The notes beneath the pieces are model-generated. The model worked only from the letters and a program-made list of their open reading frames with translations. It made no database searches and had not been told where the DNA came from. DNA of 61,491 nt, taken from contig NZ_JAEULZ010000035.1 in NCBI RefSeq assembly GCF_016793485.1, positions 1 through 61,491 on the forward strand. Reading direction: 5' to 3'. Shown one piece after another: positions 43,591-52,507 of this stretch (positions within the stretch are counted from its first letter, which is position 1; each line of letters opens with the position of its first letter). Origin of the DNA: Mesorhizobium sp. GTDB taxonomy: Bacteria; Pseudomonadota; Alphaproteobacteria; Rhizobiales; Rhizobiaceae. The position numbers were made by a program, and so were the translations under genes.

Positions 43591-43604
43591 TTTGGCATTT
43601 CGCA
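43591..43604. promoter_or_regulatory. NnrR-type box upstream of hemN
   Basis: TTGGC-ATTT-CGCAA, set in CTTTG-N8-CAAAG, lies 66 bases upstream of the hemN start and about 145 from the divergent DUF2249 gene. One arm is imperfect. Confidence 0.55.
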
Positions 43605-43669
43605 AAGAGGCCGGTAGCAGCAGCGGCTAAACTTCATAAATTGACGACCGGCAGCACAGGACCTTACCC

Positions 43670-45025
43670 TTGCAGACTTCAATCCTGGCGAAATACGGCG
43701 ATGCCCGCCTTCCTCGCTACACCAGTTATCCAACGGCGCCACGATTCTCGTCGGACATCGGCGCCGATACTTATCTAGGCTGGATGAGGAGCCGGCCGGC
43801 GGGAGATCCCGTATCGCTTTACCTGCACATTCCATTCTGCCGGTCGATGTGTTGGTACTGCGGCTGCCACACCACGATTACGCGCCAGGACGCCCCGATA
43901 CTCGACTATCTGGCGGCGCTGCGCGAGGAGATCCGCATGGTCGCGAAATTCGCGCCGCAGCAACTCGGCGTCAGCGCCGTGCATTTCGGCGGAGGAACGC
44001 CGACGATCATCGCGCCCGCCGAGTTCCTGGCGCTGATGGATCTGCTGCGCAGCAACTTCGACTTCACGGACACGGCCGCGATCGCCATCGAGATCGACCC
44101 GCGCACCCTGACGGCCGAGATGGCCGCGACCCTGGGAGCGTCCGGCATTGGCCGGGCAAGCCTCGGCGTGCAGAGCTTCGATCCGATCGTACAGAAGGCA
44201 GTCAACCGCATCCAGACCCCGGAGCAAACTGCCGCCGCCGTTGTCGATCTTCGAAGAGCCGGCGTGGCCGAGATCAATTTCGACCTCATCTACGGGTTGC
44301 CGCATCAGACGTCGCGCTCCTGTATCGAGACCGCAAACATCGCCAGCACGATGCGGCCCGACCGGTTCGCCGTGTTCGGTTATGCGCACCTTCCCTCCTT
44401 CAAGAAGCATCAGCGCATGATCGACGAGGCGGCGCTTCCGGGCAGCGCCGCCCGCTTCGAACAGGCAGCAGCCATCGCCGGCACATTGGTCGCCGCGGGT
44501 TACCAACAGGTAGGCCTGGACCATTTTGCCCTACCGGGCGACGATCTGGTGCTAATGCAGAAGGCCGGCAGGCTGCGGCGCAACTTCCAGGGCTATACGA
44601 CCGACACCTGCGAAACGTTGATCGGCCTCGGCGCGTCCGCCATCGGCCGCGTCGGCGAGGGCTATGTCCAGAACGAGGTCGCTTCGGGCGTCTATTCCCA
44701 GAGGATAGCCAGCGGCCACCTCGCGACGGCGAAAGGTTACCGCCTCACAGCCGAGGACGGCGTAAGAGCGGCGATTATCGAGCGGCTGATGTGCGATTTC
44801 GCGGCGGACATACCGGCGCTTTGCGCCGCACGAGGTTTCGACGCTGCCAGAATCCTCGATAGGGCGGCCGACAGACTGAAACCGTTGGTCCAGGATGGCG
44901 TGATTGACATCAGCGACGGGTTCATCCGTGTGCGTCAGGGCCACCGCTTCGTCATACGGGCAGTCGCGGCGGCCTTCGACGCTTATCTCGATCAATCGAA
45001 GCGGATGCATAGCAAGGCTGCGTAA
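43670..45025 (+). CDS. hemN: Oxygen-independent coproporphyrinogen III oxidase HemN
   Basis: Radical SAM enzyme that oxidises coproporphyrinogen III in heme synthesis without oxygen. The 451-residue protein has the cluster motif CRSMCWYCGCH (Cys-x3-Cys-x2-Cys), VHFGGGTPTI, SLGVQSFDPIVQKAVNRIQT, FDLIYGLPHQT and the C-terminal HemN domain. The conserved leading segment ARLPRYTSYPTAPRF marks true HemN. The start is a TTG, since the family's N-terminus begins there. Needed to make cytochrome heme during nitrate respiration. Confidence 0.94.
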   Translation: MQTSILAKYGDARLPRYTSYPTAPRFSSDIGADTYLGWMRSRPAGDPVSLYLHIPFCRSMCWYCGCHTTITRQDAPILDYLAALREEIRMVAKFAPQQLGVSAVHFGGGTPTIIAPAEFLALMDLLRSNFDFTDTAAIAIEIDPRTLTAEMAATLGASGIGRASLGVQSFDPIVQKAVNRIQTPEQTAAAVVDLRRAGVAEINFDLIYGLPHQTSRSCIETANIASTMRPDRFAVFGYAHLPSFKKHQRMIDEAALPGSAARFEQAAAIAGTLVAAGYQQVGLDHFALPGDDLVLMQKAGRLRRNFQGYTTDTCETLIGLGASAIGRVGEGYVQNEVASGVYSQRIASGHLATAKGYRLTAEDGVRAAIIERLMCDFAADIPALCAARGFDAARILDRAADRLKPLVQDGVIDISDGFIRVRQGHRFVIRAVAAAFDAYLDQSKRMHSKAA

Positions 45026-45059
45026 CGCTACCGCATCCCGCCGAGATCAAGGGTGGTGT

Positions 45060-45610
45060 AGATTAGCCCGGACAAGGATAGAGTTCGCGATGCGCGACCT
45101 TCGCGCTGCCCCAGCCATATTGTCCGCAACTCAACGGCACGTCGGCAAAGCTGATAAAGACGAGTCCTTCGGCGACACGGACATGGAGCTTGCGCAGGCC
45201 ATGCGCGGCACGGTCGAAATCCTTCGGCATGAGGCGGACCGCGCGAAGCGATCCATCGTTCGCGTATGTCCATGCATGATAGGGGCAGACGAAGACGCCG
45301 GCATTGCCTTTCGGCTTGGTGCAGACTTCGGCACCCCGGTTGGCGGCAGACATTGACCAGCACATGCGCCTGCCCGTCGACCGATCGCGTCAGGATGATC
45401 TGTTCATCGCCCAGCTTGAACAGTTCAAAATCGCCCGGAGTTGGGAATGGCGCTGGCATGCGCGATGCAGTGCCAATGCCGCCGAAAGACGCGCTCCATG
45501 TCCCGTTCGAACACATCCGGGTCTAGGCAAAACCGCGGCGCCAGTGCATTACCCGGCCGGTGCCCGGCGACCAACTGGATCGAGTCGAGAGAGACCGGAG
45601 CGGCTTGGCA
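45060..45610 (-). pseudogene. Rieske oxygenase alpha-subunit fragment, frameshifted
   Basis: In three frames the reverse strand reads LDPDVFERDMERVFRRHWHC, then PTPGDFELFKLGDEQIILTR, VDGQAHVLVNVCRQPGC, and then NAGVFVCPYHAWTYANDGSL with GLRKLHVRVAEGLVFISFAD. These are the N-terminus and half of the [2Fe-2S] site (C-P-Y-H) of ring-hydroxylating or demethylating oxygenases. The first C-x-H pair is damaged and the catalytic domain is absent. A dead remnant. Confidence 0.78.
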
Positions 45611-45769
45611 CCTAAACCAAACGTCCCACCGACGTCAACAATGACTTTCACGTCAACGCCGAAGCCGTGCACACGATAAACGGTGCCGACCTGCGATCGT
45701 CTGGACCAGATGATCTGGATCGTACAGTCTCGACTTGATGAGACCGATCTGAACAGTTAGGACTTCCCT

Positions 45770-45932
45770 CGTCGGTTTCCGCAAGGAAGTAACAGGGAAT
45801 CCGCCGCGGCTTGCCCGCGAACCGGAACTGCCCCCGCAACTGTAGGCGGTCAGCCCTTCTCGATAACGCCACTGGGTTCGCGCCCGGGAAGGCCGGGAAG
45901 GACAACGACCCGCCAGTCAGGAGACCTACCGA
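45770..45932 (+). promoter_or_regulatory. Cobalamin riboswitch upstream of the ABC transporter
   Basis: Conserved blocks appear in order: ACAGGGAATCCG, CCGGAACTGCCCCCGCAACT (the core), GCCACTGGG, CCGGGAAGG and CGCCAGTCAGGAGACCT (the box before the switch). The next gene starts at 46094 after a 160-base leader. It should shut off the transporter when cobalamin is abundant. Confidence 0.93.
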
Positions 45933-46093
45933 CACTTGTAACTCAACAAGCCGGGCGGGGCGTCCGGGGAGGTTGTCGATGACTCTGCCGAAACGTGAGC
46001 ACCCTGTGCCTGCATTCCAAGGCGCAGCCTCGATCCACCACCGCGCCCGCCCTTTCGCGGCATGGTGACGAAAACGATCGGGAGGTTCATTCC

Positions 46094-47113
46094 ATGACCA
46101 TTGCACGCTGCCTGCTGGCCTTTGCTGGCCTCGGGGCACTTACGACTGCCGTCCACGCCGAGCCGACGAAATATCCGCTCACGCTGCAGAACTGCGGCGA
46201 GACGGTGACGTTCGAAAAGGCGCCCGAGTCGGCGGTGACCGTCGGCCAGTCGGCGACGGAGATCCTCTATGCGCTCGGCCTCGGCGACAAGGTGAAGGGC
46301 ACCGCCGTCTGGGCGAACGAGATCCAGGAAGAGTTCCGTGAGATCAACGCCAAGGTCGATCGCATCGCGGACGGCGATCCGAGCTTCGAGGCGATCGTCG
46401 GAAAGCGGCCGGGCTTGGTCGCCATCCAGTGGGAATATACGATCGGCCCGCAGGGAACGGTGGGCACGCGCGGGCAATTCCACGACATCGGCATCCCAAC
46501 CTACGTACTGCCGGTCGATTGCGCCGACAAGGACAACAGCATCGGTTCCGACGGGACTCGCTTCGCGCCGCTGGAAACCGAGAACATCCTCGCAGGCGTG
46601 CGCGAATTGGCTCAGATCTTCGACGTGCAGGACAAGGGCGAGGCGGTCATCGCCGACCTGAAGGCGCGCGAGGCGCGTGCCATCCAGAAGGCAAGGGCGG
46701 CGCGCAGTGAGGGCGCCTCCGCCGTGTTCTGGTATTCGAGCTCCGACAAGGCGATCGATCCCTTTGTTGCGGGCGCCAAGGGCGCACCGGGCTTCATGCT
46801 CGAGCAACTGGGCATCCGCAACGTCATCGAGTCGGAAGAGGATTGGCCGATCGTCGGCTGGGAGACGATCGCGCGCGCCGACCCCACCTTCATTGTCGTT
46901 GCGCGCATGGCGCGGCGCAAATACGTCGCCGACGACGTCGAGAAGAAGATCGAGTTCCTGAAGACCGATCCCGTCACCAGCCAGATGTCCGCGGTAAAGG
47001 AAAATCGCATCGTCACCATGGACGCACATGCGATGGACCCGACCATGGGGACCTTCGGCGGGTTGGAAATTCTCGCCGACGCCGTCGAGAACGCGAAGCT
47101 TCCGACCCGGTAA
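46094..47113 (+). CDS. ABC transporter substrate-binding protein, cobalamin-riboswitch controlled
   Basis: Periplasmic binding protein of the BtuF/FecB class. Signal peptide LLAFAGLGALTTAVHAEP, then TLQNCGETVTFEKAPESAV, ATEILYALGLGDKVKGTAVW, DGDPSFEAIVGKRPGLVAIQ and the C-terminal lobe SEEDWPIVGWETIARADPTF. The substrate is probably cobalamin, cobinamide or a related corrinoid, inferred from the riboswitch. The start at MTIARC was chosen for the signal peptide. Confidence 0.88.
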   Translation: MTIARCLLAFAGLGALTTAVHAEPTKYPLTLQNCGETVTFEKAPESAVTVGQSATEILYALGLGDKVKGTAVWANEIQEEFREINAKVDRIADGDPSFEAIVGKRPGLVAIQWEYTIGPQGTVGTRGQFHDIGIPTYVLPVDCADKDNSIGSDGTRFAPLETENILAGVRELAQIFDVQDKGEAVIADLKAREARAIQKARAARSEGASAVFWYSSSDKAIDPFVAGAKGAPGFMLEQLGIRNVIESEEDWPIVGWETIARADPTFIVVARMARRKYVADDVEKKIEFLKTDPVTSQMSAVKENRIVTMDAHAMDPTMGTFGGLEILADAVENAKLPTR

Positions 47114-47140
47114 GCCGTCCGGAAATCGGGGAGCCGGCGA

Positions 47141-48193
47141 ATGAGCCTTGCCGATCACAGTTCCACCCATGTCTCCCGGCTGCGCCGTGGGGCGTTGGGT
47201 CTCCTGCTGCTCGTGGCGGCGGTTCTGGCCGGCATCTGCATCGGGGAAACGCCCATTCCTATGTCGACGGTCTTGCAGACTCTGGCAAACAAGATTCTGG
47301 GGTCTGCCTATCCCGTCGATCCAATCGACATGGGCATCATCTGGAACTACCGCTTGCCCCGCGCGATCGTCGCGGGCTCTTGCGGTGCTGGCCTGGCTAT
47401 CTCGGGTATGGTGCTGCAATCGCTGCTGCGCAACGCGCTTGCCGATCCCTACCTCCTGGGCATCTCCGCGGGCGCCTCCACCGGGGCGGTCTTCGTGACC
47501 ATCGCGGGGCTTGGCGCAGGCGCCATCTCGATGTCGCTGGGCGCCTTCGCGGGCGCCATCGCCGCCTTCCTCCTCGTGGCCGCGCTTGCCCGCGCGTCGG
47601 GCGCTGGCGCGACATTGCACGGAACCGGTCAGATCATCCTCGCCGGCATCGCCGGATCTCAGCTCTTCAACGCTCTGACCTCGTTCATCATCACCAAGTC
47701 GGCCAATGCCGAACAGGCGCGCGGCATCATGTTCTGGCTGCTCGGCAATCTCAGCGGCGTGCGCTGGCCGGATGTATGGCTGAGCGTGGCGGTGACCGTC
47801 ATCGGGCTGGTCGTCTGCATCTGGTATGCCCGGGCCCTCGACGCCTTCGCCTTCGGGGCGGAGTCGGCGTCGTCGCTGGGAATCAACGTCCGTCGCGTCC
47901 AGGTCGTGCTGATCGGCCTCACGGCACTTGTCACCGCCGTCATGGTCAGCATCGTAGGCTCCATCGGCTTCGTCGGGCTCGTCATCCCACACGCGGCGCG
48001 CTTCCTGGTCGGCGTGCGCCACGGCAGGCTGCTGCCGATCACGGCGCTGATCGGCGCGGCCTTCATGATCGCGACCGACGTGATCTCCCGCACCATCGTG
48101 CCGGGACAGGTGTTGCCCATCGGGGTCATCACCGCGCTCGTCGGCGCACCCGCCTTCGCATTGATCCTGCTCCGCGGGCGGCGCCGGCCATGA
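47141..48193 (+). CDS. FecCD-family ABC permease (BtuC-like)
   Basis: A 350-residue inner-membrane permease with about ten helices. It contains IWNYRLPRAIVAGSCGAGLA, ISGMVLQSLLRNALADPYLL and GISAGASTGAVF, and near the end VGSIGFVGLVIPHAARFLVG, the coupling loop to the ATPase. This is the BtuC/FecC family. Second gene of the riboswitch operon. It depends on the ATPase encoded next, which is truncated. Confidence 0.92.
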   Translation: MSLADHSSTHVSRLRRGALGLLLLVAAVLAGICIGETPIPMSTVLQTLANKILGSAYPVDPIDMGIIWNYRLPRAIVAGSCGAGLAISGMVLQSLLRNALADPYLLGISAGASTGAVFVTIAGLGAGAISMSLGAFAGAIAAFLLVAALARASGAGATLHGTGQIILAGIAGSQLFNALTSFIITKSANAEQARGIMFWLLGNLSGVRWPDVWLSVAVTVIGLVVCIWYARALDAFAFGAESASSLGINVRRVQVVLIGLTALVTAVMVSIVGSIGFVGLVIPHAARFLVGVRHGRLLPITALIGAAFMIATDVISRTIVPGQVLPIGVITALVGAPAFALILLRGRRRP

Positions 48194-48690
48194 TCCTCGA
48201 GGCACGTAAGGTCGGATGGTCCGTGCGGGGCAAGCCTATTGTGGCTGATGTCTCGCTGGTCGTGAACGAGGGCGAAACCCTCGCATTGGTCGGTCCCAAC
48301 GGTTCGGGGAAATCCACCCTGATGAAGCTCCTCGCAGGCATAAGGCTGCCGACGTCCGGCGACGTGCTGCTGCAGGGCAAGGCGGTAGCCGGCACGTCTC
48401 GGCGCGACGCGGCACGGCTCATCGCGTTCCTCGAACAGCAATCGGAGACGATCGAGGCTATCACCGTGACGGATGCCGTGCAGCTCGGCCGCACGCCGTG
48501 GCTGTCACCGCTCCAGCCGTGGGCGCGGGAAGACGATGAGATCGTCGCCGAGGCTCTTGCCGATACCGACATGACCGGCTTCGAGAACAGATTGTGGAGG
48601 ACCCTGTCGGGAGGCGAACGTCAGCGGGTTCACCTGGCTCGCGCGCTCGCACAGAAGCCGAAGATCCTGCTGCTTGACGAACCGACGAAC
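48190..48690 (+). pseudogene. ABC ATPase (BtuD-like) truncated after Walker B
   Basis: The frame overlaps the permease by four bases and reads the Walker A LVGPNGSGKSTLMKLLAG, the signature LSGGERQRVHLARALAQ and Walker B ILLLDEPTN. It then runs into foreign sequence (LRACRVSDDRCGQ) in place of the expected HLD and the switch His. About 90 residues of the domain are missing. The frame stays open to 49149 as a meaningless tail. The transporter here cannot be powered by this protein. Confidence 0.88.
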
Positions 48691-48940
48691 CTACGCGCTT
48701 GCCGCGTTTCCGACGATCGATGCGGTCAAAGATGTGTTCTAGCTGCGGATCGCGCACCACGGCTATACGGCCAGTGCCTGCGGCGCGTTCCTGCCGGCCG
48801 ACAAAGGGCCAGAGACGCATTTCTTCTTTCAGGACTGGCCGCCCGACTGGATCGAACTTTATACGCGGCGCAATTTTCTCGCCGCCGATTATATGGTGGC
48901 CGAGGCCCGGCGGCGCGTTGCGCCAGATGTAACGGAACAG
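48691..48940 (+). pseudogene. LuxR-type autoinducer-binding domain fragment
   Basis: Read just past the ATPase break, the plus strand gives YALAAFPTIDAVKDVF, a stop, then HGYTASACGAFLPADKGPET, HFFFQDWPPDWIELYTRRNF and LAADYMVAEARRR. The last segment is the core of the N-terminal domain of LuxR-family regulators. Both ends are missing. Confidence 0.72.
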
Positions 48941-49051
48941 GAATTCAGGCCGATGCCCGGACCTGCGCGCTGTGCGGCGGCAACGGCCGGTGCCAGCGCT
49001 GCACCAACGGTGCAGATGCGCGTGCGCCCGACAATTGCCGGGATCAAGGAC

Positions 49052-50501
49052 ATGCCGCAGGGCTTCATGCGATCGGGTATCAGACTGGCACTCGCAGGCA
49101 CCGCGCTGGTAGCCGGGTTGACGGCGGCGAGCGAAGCGCACGCGGCTGAACAGGGAGAATTTTCAACAACAAGCTCCGAGGCGGAAAGCCTCGTCTTCAA
49201 CCCGGCGACCGTCACTACCACCAATATCGTCAGTTACTCGACGCAGATCCTCGCGCGCCTCAACGGTGGCGTGCCGATCTACGATCAGACGTTCGATGTT
49301 CCGTTCTCCGATCCGGCCCCGCAGGCGGGCGTTACCGCCGCGCGGGCCGCGATCACCACGGCGGGCGGGCCAGGCGTCATTATCGCCGCGCCGGTGCTGA
49401 CAGCCTCGTCCAGCAACACGACATCGGCGAGCGTCACCAGCTATTCGCTTGCCGGAACGCAGGCTATCGTCAACCCCGGGCTCGCCACCTCCGGGCCAGC
49501 CAACTTGCTGGTAGGTCAGCTTTCCACCTGCAATGTCGCGTTGCTTCCCAATACGACTCGCCCGCCCTGCCAGAGCCTGACCCAAACGCCGCTTGTGCTC
49601 AGCGAGAATGACAGCAACGTCAACGTCCGTGCCGACACCGTTTACACCATCGATCGGGCGATGGCGACGACCAGCACGACGCAGTTCGAACAATGGACGT
49701 TGTTCGGCACGGTGCAGGCGTTCGGCATGGCGCACACGGCGGTGCAGTCCGGCGCGCTCGATGCGAATTCGCGTTTCCTGCGCAGGCTTGGCGATGAGGC
49801 CGGCAGCGGCGACCAGCGGCCTGTGCGTATGTGGATGGGAGGCTAGGGCGTCTGGACGCGCGAGAAGGCGCAGGGCGGGGTTTCCGGCGACAGTCGCAAC
49901 CAGTACGGCATCGCGGGCGGCCTCTCCGTCATCGTGAAACCCGGCTTCACGCTCGGTGTCGGCATCGACCGCGGCAACACCGACATCACGCTCAACAGCG
50001 CCTTCGCGGAGAGCGGCCGGATCGACCTGACCCAGCTCGGCGTCAACGCCGGCTTCACCTCCGGCCCGTGGTTCGCCAACCTTGCCGCCACTACGGCTTC
50101 GGCGATGCCGGCACGAGCCAGGCCGGCGGCGGCGTCTCCACCGCCAGCTATGGCATCAGGACATGGGGAGCGCAGGCCGAGACCGGCTACCGCTTCGACT
50201 TCGACGGCGGCTCCAGGATCACGCCCAGCGTCGGTCTCGACTACACCGACATGCGCTCGGGTGGGTTCACCGAGACGGGCGGGCTGGCACTGAGTGCGCG
50301 CGACTATTCGACTGCCCGTCACCTTCTACGGCGTGCCGACGACCGTCACCGGTGTCTCGGAAGCGAAAGTCGGGGGATGCCGGCGCGCGGGTCTCCTACA
50401 AGTTCGCGCCGAGCGCCGAGTTCTTCGCTCGCTACGACGGCCGCTTCCGCGTCGGCTTCACCGCCCATGCCGCGACAGCAGGACTGAAGGTGAGTTTCTA
50501 A
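49052..50501 (+). pseudogene. Autotransporter-type outer-membrane protein, multiply broken
   Basis: A signal peptide (GIRLALAGTALVAGLTAASE) opens a 265-residue passenger-like stretch. It stops at a TAG (49844-49846) that interrupts VWMGGxGVWTREKAQ. Beyond this the beta-barrel continues in several frames: YGIAGGLSVIVKPGFTLGVG, GAQAETGYRFDFDGGSRITP and ending FFARYDGRFRVGFTAHAATA with a final Phe. At least three frameshifts follow the stop. The ending Phe and alternating pattern support an autotransporter barrel. Confidence 0.78.
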
Positions 50502-50974
50502 GATGGGCCACCATGTTGCGAATGGGTAGCCCGGTGAGTTCGGCATATCCCGATAGCAGAGGTGGCCTTGCTGCCCGCACGCGACGGAAACCTATCGCCT
50601 TGTGTCAACGGATTTGATTGTTGACACGGGCGGCGCCATGGTGTCCGCCTATCCATGATACTGGGGCTGGGACGGCATATGCGCGCGGTCGCATTCTGGG
50701 CGATGCTGCCGCCTTCTCGCACAGCTCGCCGACCTCGACTGCGGTAGGGGTCATGCTCGATACGGATGCCGTCCCGCCAAAATGCGGAAAGAGGCGGCCG
50801 GGAAGACGATCCGGCGCGGCCCGTCCCGTCGTCTCGATACGGACGACGAGCACGTTCAAGCAAACCCATGCTTAAATCCGCTATCACGAGCGCGAAGATT
50901 GGTCGCAGTTCGCTTCGAAGGTGCTCTGGTAGGATCAGTTCCAGCTTCAGCTTCAATTGAACCGTCAGAGAACC
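50502..50974. other. Stretch without a recognised gene before pcuAC
   Basis: Both strands have open frames of up to 85 residues here, but none shows a family motif. It presumably holds the promoter of the copper chaperone gene. Confidence 0.4.
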
Positions 50975-51499
50975 ATGAAAAAAGTCCTGCTCGCACTCCT
51001 TGCTGTCGTGATCGCCACCCCGGTGGTCGCGCAGACCTATTCGGCTGGTGCCGTAGGCATCGACAACACATGGATCCAGGAGGCGCCGCCCCGCGCCCCT
51101 ACCCTGGCCGGGTTTGTCACTTTCGAAAACACCGGCGCCGAGGACGACCGGCTTGTCGCAATTGAGAGCGCAGCGGTCGAACGCGTCGAATTGCACAAGT
51201 CCGTCGTCACCGACGGCATTGCACGCATGTCGCCGATGGAGAACGGCCTCGCCCTGCCGGCGGGACAGACCATCACGCTGGGCGAGAACGGGACCCACGC
51301 GATGTTCATCAATCCACTCCAGCGCTATCGCGATGGCGAGGAAATCGCAGCTACGTTGATCCTCGAAAAGGCCGGGCGCGTGGACGTCAATTTCACGGTA
51401 AGGAAGCGCCCTGCCGCCGGCGCAATGCCGGAATCCGACGGAATGACCATGGACGACGGCATGATGATGGATGGAGAGGGAGCGGCAAATGGCCAGTAG
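50975..51499 (+). CDS. Copper chaperone PCu(A)C
   Basis: Periplasmic copper carrier that loads copper on cytochrome oxidase or related enzymes. The 174-residue protein has a signal peptide (KVLLALLAVVIATPVVAQ). Its copper motif has the form H-x10-M and H-x-M: ELHKSVVTDGIARMSPMENG then NGTHAMFINPL. The Met/Asp/His-rich end (ESDGMTMDDGMMMDGEG) is another metal-binding stretch. It overlaps the SCO gene by 11 bases. Confidence 0.9.
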   Translation: MKKVLLALLAVVIATPVVAQTYSAGAVGIDNTWIQEAPPRAPTLAGFVTFENTGAEDDRLVAIESAAVERVELHKSVVTDGIARMSPMENGLALPAGQTITLGENGTHAMFINPLQRYRDGEEIAATLILEKAGRVDVNFTVRKRPAAGAMPESDGMTMDDGMMMDGEGAANGQ

Positions 51500-52100
51500 C
51501 GCCCGGCGCGGGCTGCGCACGACAAGAGCCGTTCTATGGGCCCTCGTGGCAATCGCGGCCGTTGTCGCTACGGCGCTCTATCTTTACCGGCCGGAGCAAC
51601 CGCGAGGCGGCGAAGCCTTCTATGCGCGGCCGTTCCAACTGGTCAATCAGGATGGCGCGACGGTCACCGAGGCCGACTTCCTCGGCAAGCCGTCCGCCTG
51701 GTTCTACGGGTTTACCTTTTGCCCCGATATCTGCCCGACGGCGCTGGCGGAAATGTCGGCTATCCTGAAAGCGCTCGGTCCCGACGCGGCCAAGCTCAAC
51801 GTCATATTCGTCAGCGTCGATCCCGAGCGCGACACGGTCGCTGTGATGAAAGACTATGTCGACTATTTCGATTCCAGGATTATCGGCCTCACCGGCACGC
51901 TGGACGCCATAACGGCGATGGCCAAGGACCGCTACATCTTCTTCCGTAAGGTCCCGGTGGAAGGAAGCGACTACACCATGGAACACCAGGCCTCGGTGCA
52001 ACTGGTCGATGCCAGCGGCGCCTTCTTCGGCACGCTGGCCGCCGAGGAGAGTTTCGATGTTCGCCTGCAAAAGGTCCGCCGCCTCATCGGCAACTCATAG
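51489..52100 (+). CDS. SCO/SenC-family copper protein
   Basis: A membrane-anchored thioredoxin-fold protein that delivers copper to the CuA site of oxidases or nitrous oxide reductase. The N-terminal anchor is AVLWALVAIAAVVATALYLY, the metal site is FTFCPDICPTALAEMS (CxxxC) and the later His is in YTMEHQASVQLVD. With PCu(A)C it makes the usual copper pair. Confidence 0.92.
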   Translation: MASSARRGLRTTRAVLWALVAIAAVVATALYLYRPEQPRGGEAFYARPFQLVNQDGATVTEADFLGKPSAWFYGFTFCPDICPTALAEMSAILKALGPDAAKLNVIFVSVDPERDTVAVMKDYVDYFDSRIIGLTGTLDAITAMAKDRYIFFRKVPVEGSDYTMEHQASVQLVDASGAFFGTLAAEESFDVRLQKVRRLIGNS

Positions 52101-52507
52101 TAATTATGGTCTGTAGTCGGCCGGCGGCAGTGCATGGGCGGGTCGTCGCCCATGCAGGCGGTATGCTTGCAAACATTGTCGGACCCGAGCCAGTTGAGCG
52201 ATGATCCCCTCATCAGCCTGCCCGCAGTGGCGCGCTGATCAGCCCGGCAATGCCAGGCAGCTCGCCGATCAACGTCGCAAGATGCGCCACCCCGTGGGCC
52301 TCTCGTTGCCCGGAGCCTTTGCACGAGCCCAAATTGGAATGGCCAAGCTCTCTTGGCTGCAGTCGCCTGCGCTCCGCAGTGATCTCACTTTCGCAGCAGC
52401 CGATTCTCTTCAGATTTTTCGTGGAACATTAAGCCTGTCTTCGAAGAGATGCTTTACTGTTTGAGAATAATTTGACCTGACGGCGTTGTGGCCGGAGAGG
52501 TGCCTTC
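52101..52507. other. Stretch of about 400 bases without a recognised gene
   Basis: No family motif or hairpin terminator was found on either strand. The end probably carries the promoter of the GAF-GGDEF-EAL gene. Confidence 0.35.

Noticed and set aside
24941-45025. Full denitrification cluster
   Set aside because: No nirK, nirS, norB or nosZ sequence was recognised in the window, so only nitrate reduction and NO response are claimed.
45926-48205. Very long minus-strand open frame of about 760 codons
   Set aside because: It is antisense to the riboswitch transporter genes. Its His/Asp/Arg-rich composition is typical of a shadow frame in high G+C DNA.
50498-51520. Minus-strand frame of 340 codons
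   Set aside because: It covers the copper chaperone gene antisense, and the part outside it has no motif.
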